From Ditylenchus dipsaci (taxonomy: Eukaryota > Nematoda > Chromadorea > Rhabditida > Anguinidae), in contig SADC01001282.1 of the NCBI GenBank assembly GCA_004194705.1, positions 248,001-312,000 of the forward strand: DNA of 64,000 nucleotides, written 5' to 3'. The first letter of the stretch is position 1, and each line of letters opens with the position of its first letter. A model generated the notes under the pieces. It was given only the letters and a program-made list of their open reading frames with translations. It was not told the origin of the DNA and did no database searches. The translations under genes and the position numbers were made by a program. Of the stretch, positions 28,495 to 39,169 are shown one piece after another.

Positions 28495-30187
28495 AAAAAA
28501 TCGGGTCGGAAAAAATCGGGTCAGAAAAAATCGGGTCGGAAAAAATCGGGTCAGAAAAAATCGGGTCAGAAAAAATCGGGTCAGAAAAAATCGGGTCGGA
28601 AAAAATCGGGTCGGAAAAAATCGGGTCACTATAGGTTTTGTACCTGGGGCCCCAGGCCCCGGGGGCTTTGATCCTATCTGATTCAACTTTAGTGGTCCAG
28701 ACCCACTCTCACTTGTTCAGATCAACCTTCAATAATTTCTTTCCCTCAGTGGTTCAACTCCACCCCGAATGGTTCAGATTTACCCTGAATGGTGGTAAAA
28801 TGCCGTTTTGTAGGGTATTTTTTGAGTTTTGGTAAAAAGCAGTTTTCGCAAAATCAATTATATCCCAATGCTTTAAAAATACCATACAAAACCTTATTTT
28901 ACTATTATCAAACCATCTTCAGCATGCCCGAATTAGTCCAGAAAACAGGTTTTGGAACATGAAAAACATAAAAAAAATTTGATCCAAGTGGACGACCACT
29001 TGGTTTGGTTGGTTCATGGATTATGCAGTAGAACTGAAGTTAGATCATAGAAAAACATATTAAATTTGTTCTATACAATTTGTTCTGTAAAGTTCTGTAC
29101 AAGATGAAAATATTACTACCCGGGTACCAACCACTACACTACCTGGGTACGAATACCTGGGTACAACAAAACCAAGTGGTCGACCACTTGGAGCAAAATA
29201 TTTTTTTCATTTTTTTGGGTTCCAAAACCGATTTCTGAACTGATTCAGGCATGCTGAAGATGGTTTGACGGTGGTAAAACGCCGTTTTGTCAGGTATTTT
29301 CTAAATTATCGCTAACGATTGATTAATCAAAATCAATCGTTAGCGATAACTCAAAAATATGTCGATGAAACGTGATTTCACCACTGTCAAACCATCTTCA
29401 GCATGACCGAATCAGTTCAGAAAATGGGTTTTGGAACCCGAAAAAATGAAAAATTTTTTTGCTCCAAGTGGTCGACAACTTGGTTTTGGTGGTCCAGCTG
29501 GCCAGGTAGTACCTATCCGGAATATTGGGATTTCGGTGCGTGAAATCGGAGTTTTGGTTTCATTTAACCCAACTTCCTACACGATTCCACATATGATAGC
29601 ATGGTTTGTTTTTGAAATTTGAAATTTTTTACTTTACAGGCGATCCAGCTGATCCACCTGACCAGAAGGTGCCCATTTGGGGTTCGGGGTCTGGGTAGGT
29701 GAAATTGGGATTTTGGTCTTATCAAACCTTATTCACGTCACGATTTCACATTTGATAGCATGCTTTGTTTTTCAAATATCAAAAAATATTTTTTCAGGTC
29801 TTCTAGGTGGATACCGACCTGGTTAGGTGGCACCTACCCCAGGTTTTCGGGTTTCGGTAGGTAAACTGGTGGGTAAAACGGTAGGTAAAATGGTTCTGTA
29901 CAGGGTACAATGATTTTAGCTACTTTTAGCCAAATCCAAAATTTCGGATTCTGGATGTGGATATCCATTTAGAAAAACGTACCAGGTGGTTTGCCCTACT
30001 GAACCTGAGATTGAGTGGTGAGCGACCCGATTTTTTCCGACCCGATTTTTCCGACCCGATTTTTTCTGACCCGATTTTTTCCGACCCGATTTTTTCCGAC
30101 CCGATTTTTTCTGACCCGATTTTTTCCGACCCGATTTTTCCGACCCGATTTTTCCGACCCGATTTTTGCGACCCGATTTTTTCTCAT
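28495..30187. repeat. Inverted pair of GAAAAAATCGGGTC arrays
   Basis: A 15-nt unit (ggaaaaaatcgggtc) runs nine times at 28495-28625; its complement runs about eleven times at 30023-30183. Both are bordered outside by cgtcttaag...gttatgag. Open frames across them are translated repeats. Confidence 0.75.
29167..29489. repeat. Palindrome with ccaagtggtcgaccacttgg-type ends
   Basis: Arms of about 150 bp pair around a centre near 29330 (cgctaacgattgattaatca). Related to the longer palindrome at 31720-32218; parts recur at 28860-29000 and 27733. Confidence 0.8.
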
Positions 30188-30234
30188 AACCCTTAAGACG
30201 ATTCATTCGAATCATCATTCAAATTTTTGGGGTA

Positions 30235-30857
30235 TAGACGTTTCGCAAAAATTTCAGAATTGAAATTTTTGCGAAACGTTTCGCAAAAATTTCAGTTTGG
30301 TATTTTTTTGTTCTCGCGGGTTCAATTCCGCCAATAGTGTTTTCATTTTTTCTACGGCCAGTTCGCGACCCTTTTTCAATAAGTTATTAAGTTATTTCAA
30401 AAAGTTATTAAATTCAATAAGTTATCTTATAGCAACTTCACTGTTTAGTCAAACCAAAGCATACAATTTATTTCAACATAACGGACAAACAAAGCATAAC
30501 AAATTCAACACAAGCACAAACAAAGGATCAATCCTGAGCTATCCCCGGGGATCCCCTGACCTATCCCCTGAGACGGTACTATATGTAGAAGTATGTGAGC
30601 CCTTGGGACGGTCATGTCAACTCCGGGACATCCTTTTTTATAGCCGTTAGGCTTAGGACACCCGGTCCTGGTCTAACCAGTATTTTTTTATCCCCTCAGG
30701 TATCTCCACCATCCCCATGTACCTTAGATTCTGGTGTGTCCCCTGACCTATCCCCTAAGATCTTCTGAGCTATACCCTGAGATTAGAAATATAAAACTGA
30801 AATTTTTGCGAAACGTTTCGCAAAAATTTCAATTCTGAAATTTTTGCGAAACGTCTA
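30235..30857. mobile_element. Inverted-repeat element with cgtttcgcaaaaatttca ends
   Basis: A 64-bp end, itself made of three alternating copies of cgtttcgcaaaaatttca and its complement, is mirrored exactly at the other side. The middle has a cctgagctatcccc-rich unit repeated loosely (30530-30780). Confidence 0.75.
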
Positions 30858-31719
30858 TGCACCAAATTTTTGTTAGCTCATTCGAACGAGGATTCATTCA
30901 TTTTGTATCTCAGACGACATATTGTTCATATCTCTGTTGTTAAGAAATAACCGGCGGGGTACCAAAAAAAACGACCGCCAACAACCCTAGTGCATAGGCG
31001 TTTTCCCAAAATAAAACTTTTTTCAAACAACAGGAGGGACCAAGGCAGATTTTTAAGTTTCTTTTAGAATTTTTTTAGATTGTGTCCGAACCACTCCAAA
31101 CCGTCCCAAACCATCGCAAACCACCTCGAATACCCTCAAACCGCCCTAAACATCAAACCCATAAATGAGAAATAAAAATTTCTTAAAAATAAAAAATAAC
31201 ATGTTTTTCTAACTTAAAATTGTGTGGAGAATCAGGTTTGTTAAGACCGAAATCAATATTTCACCCACGCAAACCCCAAAACGTGCGGTGGGTTACTCTT
31301 GGTCAGATGAATATCCGCCTGGATGGCCTGAAAGTTAAAATTCTTAAGAATAAAAAATAAACCGATTTTTCTAACTTAAAATTGTGTGAGTGATTGGATT
31401 TTTTTAAGTCCAAAGTTGAGATTTCACACGCTCCAACTTTAAGGTACCACCTCGCCAGGTGGTACCACCTGGCCATCCAACTGGATGGCCTAAAATAAAA
31501 TGGTTAATTTTAAATGAAAAATCAATTTTTTCAAACTAAAATTTGTGTGAGGAATTGGGCTTGTCAAGACCGAAAAAGCAGTTTTATCTACCCAACCCCA
31601 AATTTATGGTGGTTACCACCTGGACAGGTTGATATCCAGGTAACTCCAGAGTAGGGGTATATCCACCCAAATGACCTGAAAAGTCAAGCGCTTGTCTTTT
31701 TATATCTAAAATTATGGTA

Positions 31720-32218
31720 AAATAAGGTACGTGACTAGGTGGATTTGAACCAGCAACCTCTGCATCACCCCTTAGAATCGCTCAGAACTCCATCCAGAGA
31801 GACCAAACCAAGTGGTCGTCCACTTGGATCGAAATTTTTTTTCAAGGTTTTCGGGTTCCAAAACAATTTTTGTGCACTAAGTCGACCACGCTGAAGATGG
31901 TTTGATAGTGGTAAAATCACGTTTTATCGAGAAATTTTGAGCTATTGCTAACGATTGATTTTGAAAAATCAAGAATTAGCAATAACTCAAAAATTTCTCG
32001 ATAAAACGTGATTTTACCACTATCAAACCATCTTCAGCGTGGTCGACTTAGTGCACAAAAATTGTTTTGGAACCCGAAAACCTTGAAAAAAAATTTCGAT
32101 CCAAGTGGACGACCACTTGGTTTGGTCTCTCTGGATGGGGTTCTGAGCGATTCTAAGGGGTGATGCAGAGGTTGCTGGTTCAAATCCACCTGGGCGCATA
32201 CCTTATTTTTTATTATAA
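31720..32218. repeat. Almost perfect 500-bp palindrome with tRNA-like ends
   Basis: Arms of about 240 bp around a centre near 31969. Each outer end carries a tRNA-like B-box (tggtggatttgaacc-type on the left, ggttcaaatccacc on the right) followed by gcagagg and then aaccaagtggtcgtccactt. Long enough to extrude or to give a perfect RNA hairpin if transcribed. Confidence 0.88.
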
Positions 32219-32344
32219 TTTCGAGTGTTTGATTGGTGAAGAGGTCCATATACTCATCACCAAGGTTGCTGGTTCGAAGCTCCAACCAATGGCCATATAC
32301 ATATAGTATAGCATATACATATAGTATATACATATAGTAAGAGC

Positions 32345-32577
32345 AGTGTTTTCAAAAATGAGAATGAGAATACAGAATGAGAATGAGAATTGTCAGAATG
32401 AGAATTGCTCATAACTCAATTTTTTCATGGAAAAATGCCAAATCTGATATGGATGACCTATATCTACTTATTAATTCTAAGTATAGATTATCTATATCAG
32501 ATTTGGCATTTTTCATGAAAAACCGAATTATGAGAAATTCTCATTCTCATTCTGTATTCTCATTTTTGAAAACACTG
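32345..32577. repeat. Palindrome of gagaat repeats
   Basis: agtgttttcaaaaatgagaa and its complement bound arms of about 105 bp rich in gagaat/attctc. Confidence 0.8.
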
Positions 32578-33940
32578 GTATAGAGTGAAGATACATCCGA
32601 AAAGATATATGGGTGCTAATAAGTAAGAATATACAACAATACGAATCTAAATACGGATGAGTTGTCAATAATTACAATGTTGTTTCGACGCGATAATCAA
32701 AAATTTGAATTTGAAAAAGCCGAATTGTCAAAAGTCTGAGTTGTCAAAAGGCTGAGTTGTCAAAAGGCTGAGTTGTCAACAAAATGAATTTTGAAAGGCT
32801 CAGTCTGATGTCAGCCACAAACTCAAACGTGTGTCCTAGACTGAGCACCAAAAGGCGCCAATTTGAAAAAAACTGTAGCGAGTCACAATTTGTAGCGAGT
32901 CGAATGTCAGTCCACAAAAAAGGTTGGTTTTGAATTTTGAACTAAATTTTGATTTGATATACTATCACGAGTTGATAGTCACGGGTTAAAACTCCCATGA
33001 GTTGATATTTCACCACATTTTGAATTTGATAGAATTCATATAAAGTTCAAAGAATATTATTTGTTAAAAAAAAGAGTCCGAATGAATGCAAGCTCGTCAG
33101 GAGTTCCTATTGTTCGATAGTTTTCAGCTAGTTGGCTAGTATATCGTGACTGTTTCATGCGTAAAAAGACCTTTTATACTGCTATTTGACATTTTATCAT
33201 TTTTGACACGTTTTGCTTCTGCAGCAGATAGTTTCGTGAAAAGTCCGATCTTTCAAATATCACTCATCTAAAAATTATTTACAGGGATTCACAGGGTAAA
33301 CAATGTTTAGGAACCATGAGTGTTAAAGTAGAGACTAAGTAAAAGTAGCAAACTAAACAACACGACACGGAAATTATAAAAATTGTGATTTTAACCTATT
33401 TTCTCTAACTAATCGTGATTTCTGCCTCTGCTTTCTCTGATTTAACAGGCCTTCGATTTAACGGTCACCCTCTGTGGGCTCGATTGGCTGTAAGTCTGAA
33501 TAACATAAATAAATGTAACTCAATTGAACGGTTTCTAAAGGCCGGTTCCAAGAAACCATTTAATCGAGAGTTTACAGTACGGTAAGTACTGAGAAAACTC
33601 ATCAGACACACACATTTTGTAAGAACACTTATGTGAAATTCGAATTCAGTATTGGCAAATTCCGGTTCAGGGTTTTTGAAATCGACCAGGGCAGGTTTCG
33701 GGTCAGGGTTTTCGGCCAAAAATCAGTCAGGCGGGTCACTGATCAGGGCCTTGCAATGTTTCTGTTACTAATGAATTCTATCAAATTCAAAATGTATCCA
33801 ACTGCGGTATGCAACTGCAACTGTATCCAACTGCGGTATCCAACTGCAACTGTATCCAATTGCGGTATCCAACTGCAACTGTATCCAACTGCGGTATCCA
33901 ATCACAATTTGTATCCAATCCAATGGCAGTCGGGGACTTT

Positions 33941-34550
33941 ATATACAGTGCGTTTCATAATGATACGACACCCGCATTTTTTTTTGCCAAAAACATTAGT
34001 TTTTTGTTCAATTTGTTTATATTTTTCAACTAGCATGTGGAAAACCGCAGAAAATTGTATTCCACTCCAAAAAACGGGTAAAATATCGATTACCGACGGT
34101 CAATGAATTTTTTTTTGAAATTTTTGATCAAAATCGTCAATTTTCGTGCCAAAAATTTCTGGAAAGTCGACCCTAATTTCGAAATCTCATCCTGAATCCG
34201 AATCCGTTGAGATCAGCTCTAAATAATTTTTATGGGCTGATATATAGCTATTTTGAGTAGATGGATCAGGAATTTGGCACCATTCACCTATTTTAATGGG
34301 TATCTCAGTCTATAAAAATATTTTGATCTGATCTCAACGGATTCGGATTCAGGATGAGATTTTGATATTAGGGTCGACTTTCCAGAAACTTTGCCCTGAA
34401 AATTGACGATTTTCATCAAAAATTTCGAAAAAAAAATTCATTGACCGTCGGTAATCGATAGCCGTCCAAAAAACGGTGTTTTTCTCGAGCAGAAAAAAAT
34501 ATTTTGCCGAAATGGCGAAAAATCAGCGTTTCATAATGATACGACATTTT
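33941..34550. repeat. Palindrome between direct repeats of gcgtttcataatgatacgac
   Basis: gcgtttcataatgatacgac occurs at 33950 and 34524 in the same orientation. Between, arms of about 190 bp (34060-34250, 34295-34480) pair, beginning with sequence around tcgattaccgacggtcaatg. Confidence 0.72.
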
Positions 34551-34737
34551 CGTGAAAACACGTTTATTGGACCTATAGCATAACCATTTGCATCAAAAAC
34601 AGATTTACAATGTAAGCCCTGAATCTCCGCTACAATTTGGTAGGTCAAATTATTCTTTTTGATTATTACTAAAAAAGTTATGACCATCAACAAAAAAGTG
34701 TCGATTTCTAGTCAAAATCAAAGTAAATCTAAAGAAA

Positions 34738-35110
34738 ATGGTTGTTTGGTCACATAAATACTGACTTTTCTTAAAAGTTTCAGTATCAAAATGTACCAGT
34801 TGATGCACTTTTTGAAAGCTAAATAATTTCTCCACAAAATGACATGTCAGCCATTTTTAAAAGATTGCACAGAGCTGAGAAACGGACGGTTGAAGTTAGA
34901 GAAAGTAAAAAACCTCTATATTTGCCTTATTTTGGGACATTTTCACTTCTTTCAACTTCAACCGTCCGTTTCTCAGCCCTGTGCAATCCTTTAAAAAGGC
35001 TGACATGTCATTTTGTGGAGAAATTATTTAGCTTTCAAAAGTGCATCAACTGGTACATTTTGATACTGAAACTTTTAAGAAAAGTCAGTATTTATGTGAC
35101 CAAACATTCG
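34738..35110. repeat. 370-bp palindrome
   Basis: Arms of about 165 bp from tggtcacataaatactgact to its complement, centre near 34925. Frames across it are mirror images, not genes. Confidence 0.85.
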
Positions 35111-35527
35111 AACCTGTATACTTAGAAAAATATTCGGCTTTCGGCTTTTTAAGCAGAAAACCCGAAAATTTTCGGTTTTCGGTTTTCTGCTTGGTTCGGC
35201 GGGCCGAAAATTTTCGGCTCGGGTCGGCTTGTCGGCTCTTGGGTACTCTAGAAATTTACCGGAGCGAAAATTCACCGACAATTTGTAAAAGGGAAATTTG
35301 AAGAGGAAGAGTTCACCTATAGGGTGTGTCAACAAACTTGATAATCTAAAAATGTTCTGCGTAGGTCAGACCTTGCCCGGTCGATTTTTGAATTTTCGGG
35401 TCCTACGCCTCGGAAATATTTAAAATTCACTTAGGATTCTGCATACAGTTACCTATAGGGTGAGGCAGAAAAAAGCGGACATTTTGGGATTTTTTTTGTC
35501 AAGGCCGTCTAAATAAATGTTTTTTGG
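35111..35527. other. Spacer with ttcggttttcgg repeats
   Basis: Short gaaaattttcgg / ttttcggctt phrases recur at 35130-35250. Nothing else recognised. Confidence 0.35.
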
Positions 35528-35958
35528 TGTACAGTCAAACCTGGATCAGCCGGCACTCCCAAAACTTCGTTCCAGTCTTTGGTCCGACACTTTCTATTAA
35601 CCCAATTTTGAAAACTTTTTCCAGTTCTGTTTTCAAGGTCTGGTCGGAAATATCGTCAGGATTCCGATTTTGCCGATCATTTTTGAAAAGAAAACAAAAG
35701 TTGGGTTAAAAAAGTAAAACCTCGATAAGCCGGCACCCCTTTTCAAAAAAAGGGTGCCGGCTTATTGAGGTTTTGCTTTTTCAATGATGAAATTGCAATA
35801 TTTTTAAAAAACGATCGGAAAAATCTGAATCCTGACAATATTCCGACCAGGTCGTAAAAAGAGAACTGGAAAAAGCTTTCGAAAATTGGGATAAAAAAGT
35901 GTCGGACCCAAGGCTGGAAGGAACTTTTGGGGGTTGCCGGCTTATTGAGGTTTGAATG
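35528..35958. mobile_element. Tigger/Jerky-type MITE
   Basis: Ends tacagtcaaacctggatcag and, on the right, gccggcttattgaggtttga. A smaller inverted pair aaacctcgataagccggc is inside. Members of this type also sit at 41625-41820, 44593-44772 and 61340-61535. Confidence 0.65.
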
Positions 35959-35959
35959 T

Positions 35960-36115
35960 AATCAAGAATTTTGAAATAACGGTTGTGAGAGCGGTACCAA
36001 GTTCTATCATTCTTCCGTAACCCTAGATCTAGCCTTCTTAAGGTTGGCTTGTAACATTAACATGGGATAACATGGCTCGCTGCACAGGGCTAACTCACTA
36101 CGTGGTTAATTTTCG
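35960..36115 (-). repeat. Dispersed repeat, copy 2 of 2
   Basis: Diverged reverse complement of 4437-4612, sharing the ctcacaaccgttat end and the gtgagttagccctgtg core. Confidence 0.58.
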
Positions 36116-36599
36116 ATTCATTTTTAACAATGTAAAAAGTTTTTTTGCTTTTCAAAAACACTTTTCAAATTGGCTCTTTTTAGTGACTTGTATTTTGCAA
36201 ACTTGTTTAGAGCCTATCTAGAATTTTTTTAAGTTTTGCAATAATTTTTTGGTTGCAGTATAGAACCTCCCCTCCCCACGCAGAGTGCTCGGATGGAAGA
36301 GATCACCTCATATTCGTGTTTCTCGACCCCGATTTCATGTGAAAGCCGGCTGTTTTTTTTGATTCTGAGAAAAAAAAATTCGAACCACAGGGAGTATCAT
36401 TGGTTTTTAGTCGAAATTTGAAAAATTTAAATTGGCGCCTTTCGAATTTCAAGGGAATAAGGGCTGTATTGGGAGGGGAAGGTAATTAAAGGGGCCACTT
36501 TTATGGCATAACGTTAGAAATTTAAATATCTGTATTCTTCGACTGCCTCACCATGTTTTCAACTGGCCGTGGCAAAAAGAGACTCTATATGCATTTTAT

Positions 36600-36800
36600 G
36601 GTTTATCATGTCTAAGATAAGTGTGTGCGCGCATCTCTAACTCTCAAGCCCCCTGTGCACCCTTCGGGGGCGCAGGGAGCTTGGGGGCTTGGAGTTGAGA
36701 TGCGCACACCCACATACCTTAGACACAAATCACTCGTGATTGACTCTGGATGTATGAAAAAGCATGCATACCAGAGTTTATTTATGCGGTAGGCCCCAGT
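36600..36800 (+). repeat. Dispersed hairpin repeat, copy 3
   Basis: gtgcgcgcatctctaactct ... ttgagatgcgcacacccac, same unit as 9409-9595 and 2287-2480. Confidence 0.66.
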
Positions 36801-36937
36801 ATTCAAAACTATAATCAAAATCTTTTGTTAGTAGGCCTGAGTCATTAGTGCCACTTTTTATTCTCTTCCCCTCCCTATACAGCCCTCAATCCCTTTAAAA
36901 TTCAAAAGGCGCGAATTCAAATATTTCAAATTTTGAC

Positions 36938-37598
36938 GGGCAATACTTTTTTTGTCACAGATTCACTTCTTTTTGTCACAGATTCACTTTTTTCTGTCAC
37001 AGATTTTGATTTGTCACAGATTCACTTTTTTCTGTCACAGATTCCCTTTTTTTTGTCACAGATTCACTTTTTTTTGTCACAGATTTCCTCATTTCTGTCC
37101 CATATTTAGCTCAAACCACAGGGGGACCAAGCACTTACAAAATTGGTCAAAAAAATTTCTCTCATAACAGCCTGAAAGTTTTTCTATAACGTTTCTATCA
37201 TGTTTTAAGCATTTTCGCCAAAAATTATTTTTTCCGCAAAAATTTTTGCCTGGGGGACCAAGGTCCCATTTCAGGCTCCTGAAAACTTTGGACTACCTTG
37301 GTCCCCAAGGCAAAAATTTTGCGGAAAAATAATTTTTGGCGAAAATGCTTAAAACATGATAGAAACGTTATAGAAAAAACTTTCAGGCTGTTATGAGAGA
37401 AAATTTTTTTGACCAATTTTGTAAGTGCTTGGTCCCCCCTGTGGTTTGAGCTAAATCTGGACAGAAATGAGGAAATCTGTGACAAAAAAAAGTGAATCTG
37501 TGACAGAAAAAAGTGAATCTGTGACAAATCAAATCTGTGACAGAAAAAGTGAATCTGTGACAAAAAGAAGTGAATCTGTGACAAAAAAAAGTTTTGCC
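36938..37598. mobile_element. Foldback-like element, TCTGTGACA word
   Basis: Exact 9-bp target duplication aattttgac (36929-36937, 37599-37607). Tips gggcaatac and (reverse complement) ggcaaaac. Inverted arrays of tttgtcacagattcac, period about 19-20 nt. The interior arms also pair, making the whole element a hairpin. Confidence 0.88.
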
Positions 37599-37741
37599 AA
37601 TTTTGACTAAACTTTTGACTAACCATGGTACATCCTCCCCCCTTGTGGATCGAATTTTTTTTCTCAGAATTTAAAAGACAGCCGGCTTCTCAGGAAATCG
37701 GGGTCGAGAAACACGAATATGATGTTATCTCCTCGGTCTGA

Positions 37742-38538
37742 TCACTCCAGTGATGTTTTTGTGTACTGAGACACTTTTTGTGTTAAATTACTCATACCTC
37801 GATACCTATTTATCCGAAATTCATGGATAATAGCTTATTTTGAAGAAGAAATATAGTTCTTCAAAATGAATTGATAAAATTTTACGAAAACATGAAAATT
37901 CGCTTTTTTCTAAGCTAAATAACGCCAATAAAATTCAGTAATCAAATGAAATCATTTTTTTTGAGTATGACAAACTGAACAAAAATATCTACAAAAGTGT
38001 CAGTTTTGAACCAATTTAAAAAAGCTTTATATTTTTGGTAGCTGAATAGTTCTGCTATAATCTGAAATAAAACAGTTTTCAAAAATTCATGAAAATTTTA
38101 AAGTTATGGGCTTGTACACTAATGAAAATCAATAGAATTTCATTTGATTACTCATTTGTGTAGAAGCATATAACTTTAAAATTTTCATGAATTTTTGAAA
38201 ACTGTTTTATTTCAGATTATAGCAGAACTATTCAGCTACAAAAAATATAAAGCTTTTTAAATTGTTCAAAACTGACACTTTTGTAGATATTTTTGTTCAG
38301 TTTGTCATACTCAAAAAAAAATCATTTCATTTGATTACTGAATTTTTATTGGCGTTATTTAGCTTAGAAAAAAGCGAATTTTTATGTTTTCGTAAAATTT
38401 TATCAATTCATTTTGAAGAACTACATTTCTTCTTCAAAATAAGCTATTATCCATGAATTTCGGATAAATAGGTATCGAGGTATGATTAATTTAACACAAA
38501 AAGTGGCTCAGTACACAAAACATCACTGGATCACTCCC
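37742..38538. repeat. 800-bp palindrome
   Basis: Arms of about 390 bp from atcactccagtgatgtttt to its complement, centre near 38140, with few mismatches. Longest simple hairpin in the window. Confidence 0.88.
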
Positions 38539-38559
38539 GTGGGGGCATTCTATACTCAA

Positions 38560-39169
38560 GCCAATTTTTTTGTTGTTATATTTCAAAATTTAAATTTGGC
38601 CAATTTATATTACATGCATCATATCTTCATTAAAAATAGCAACTTTTCAATCTAATTGATTAGATAAATTTTGTGTGCTACAAGTGGCTAATAGTTGAAA
38701 ATGTTCCAAAAAAATTTTGCAATTATTAGCCGCTATTGTTATTTCACTAAGAAACCTGCGCTTTGTTATTGTATCTTCCGTCTTAACCGCTAAAAGCTCA
38801 AATCCAATGCTAGCGTCAGTTTCTTGCCGAGTTTGCTTGAAAAAGCCAATTTTTTTTTCTTTAAAAAAACCGTATAGTTAGTATTTGCTTGTAGCTAATG
38901 AAGAGGCTGCAAAATACGTTATCGATCAAATAGATAGTTTTTTAAAATGTTAATAAAACTAAAGCGATTTCATTCTGGAGGTGCAGACCCGCGAAGGAGA
39001 CTATAGAGTGCGAGACTATAAAGAATTAACTCCCTTCCATCTAAATATTTGCAACAATATCAACTTGATTAATAGCTGATTTTTTAGGCCTGTCGCTAGG
39101 CTTAAAATACTTCCACGGTAAACAAATAAATTTTGCTATATTCAGATAACTTTTTGAACAAGCGTCAAG
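38560..39169. other. SLU7 upstream region
   Basis: No repeat ends or exon recognised; promoter elements cannot be picked out with confidence. Confidence 0.4.

Larger units (their letters stand above)
28330..32850. repeat. Inverted pair of GAGTTGTCAAAAGGCT arrays
   Basis: gacaactcagcctttt units (28386-28445) and complementary ctgagttgtcaaaagg units (32720-32785), both flanked on the outside by tcagactgagcctttcac-like sequence. They behave as the ends of one more nested element, but the tips and target duplication are not clear. Confidence 0.6.
27836..32912. mobile_element. Foldback-like element, GTAGCGAGTC word, nested
   Basis: Exact 9-bp target duplication cacaaaaaa (27827-27835, 32913-32921). 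Tips ggtaaaactgc and ...gtcagtc, nearly those of its host. Arrays are reduced to one 17-nt unit plus a terminal unit on each side. It hosts several further insertions. Confidence 0.85.
27443..33931. mobile_element. Foldback-like element, GTATCCAACTG word, 6.5 kb with nested insertions
   Basis: Exact 9-bp target duplication ggggacttt (27434-27442, 33932-33940). Left tip ggtaaaac, right tip ggcagtc. Right array units: 13, 16, 13, 16, 13, 16, 13, 17 nt, then gtatccaatcc; the left array (to 27555) mirrors it. Everything from 27836 to 32912 is a second element inserted within it. The 700 bp at the right end is nearly identical to 20553-21209. Confidence 0.88.
36290..37740. mobile_element. Inverted-repeat element with attcgtgtttctcgacccc ends, composite
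   Basis: Inverted ends around catattcgtgtttctcgacc at 36305 and 37690. Smaller relatives are at 46577-47024 and 49297-49700. Nested inside are an element at about 36462-36890 (ends gggctgtattgggagggga and complement) holding copy 3 of the dispersed hairpin repeat, and the foldback element 36938-37598. Confidence 0.72.

Noticed and set aside
28396..30263. RFFPTRFFLTRFF-type frames resembling repeat proteins
   Set aside because: Translations of the 15-nt gaaaaaatcgggtc arrays.
27434..33940. CRISPR-like arrays (short regular repeats)
   Set aside because: Repeats are tandem or alternating without unique spacers, occur as inverted pairs at transposon ends, and the DNA is eukaryotic.
36952..37626. 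SQIHFFLSQIHFF-type frames
   Set aside because: Translations of tttgtcacagattcac arrays.
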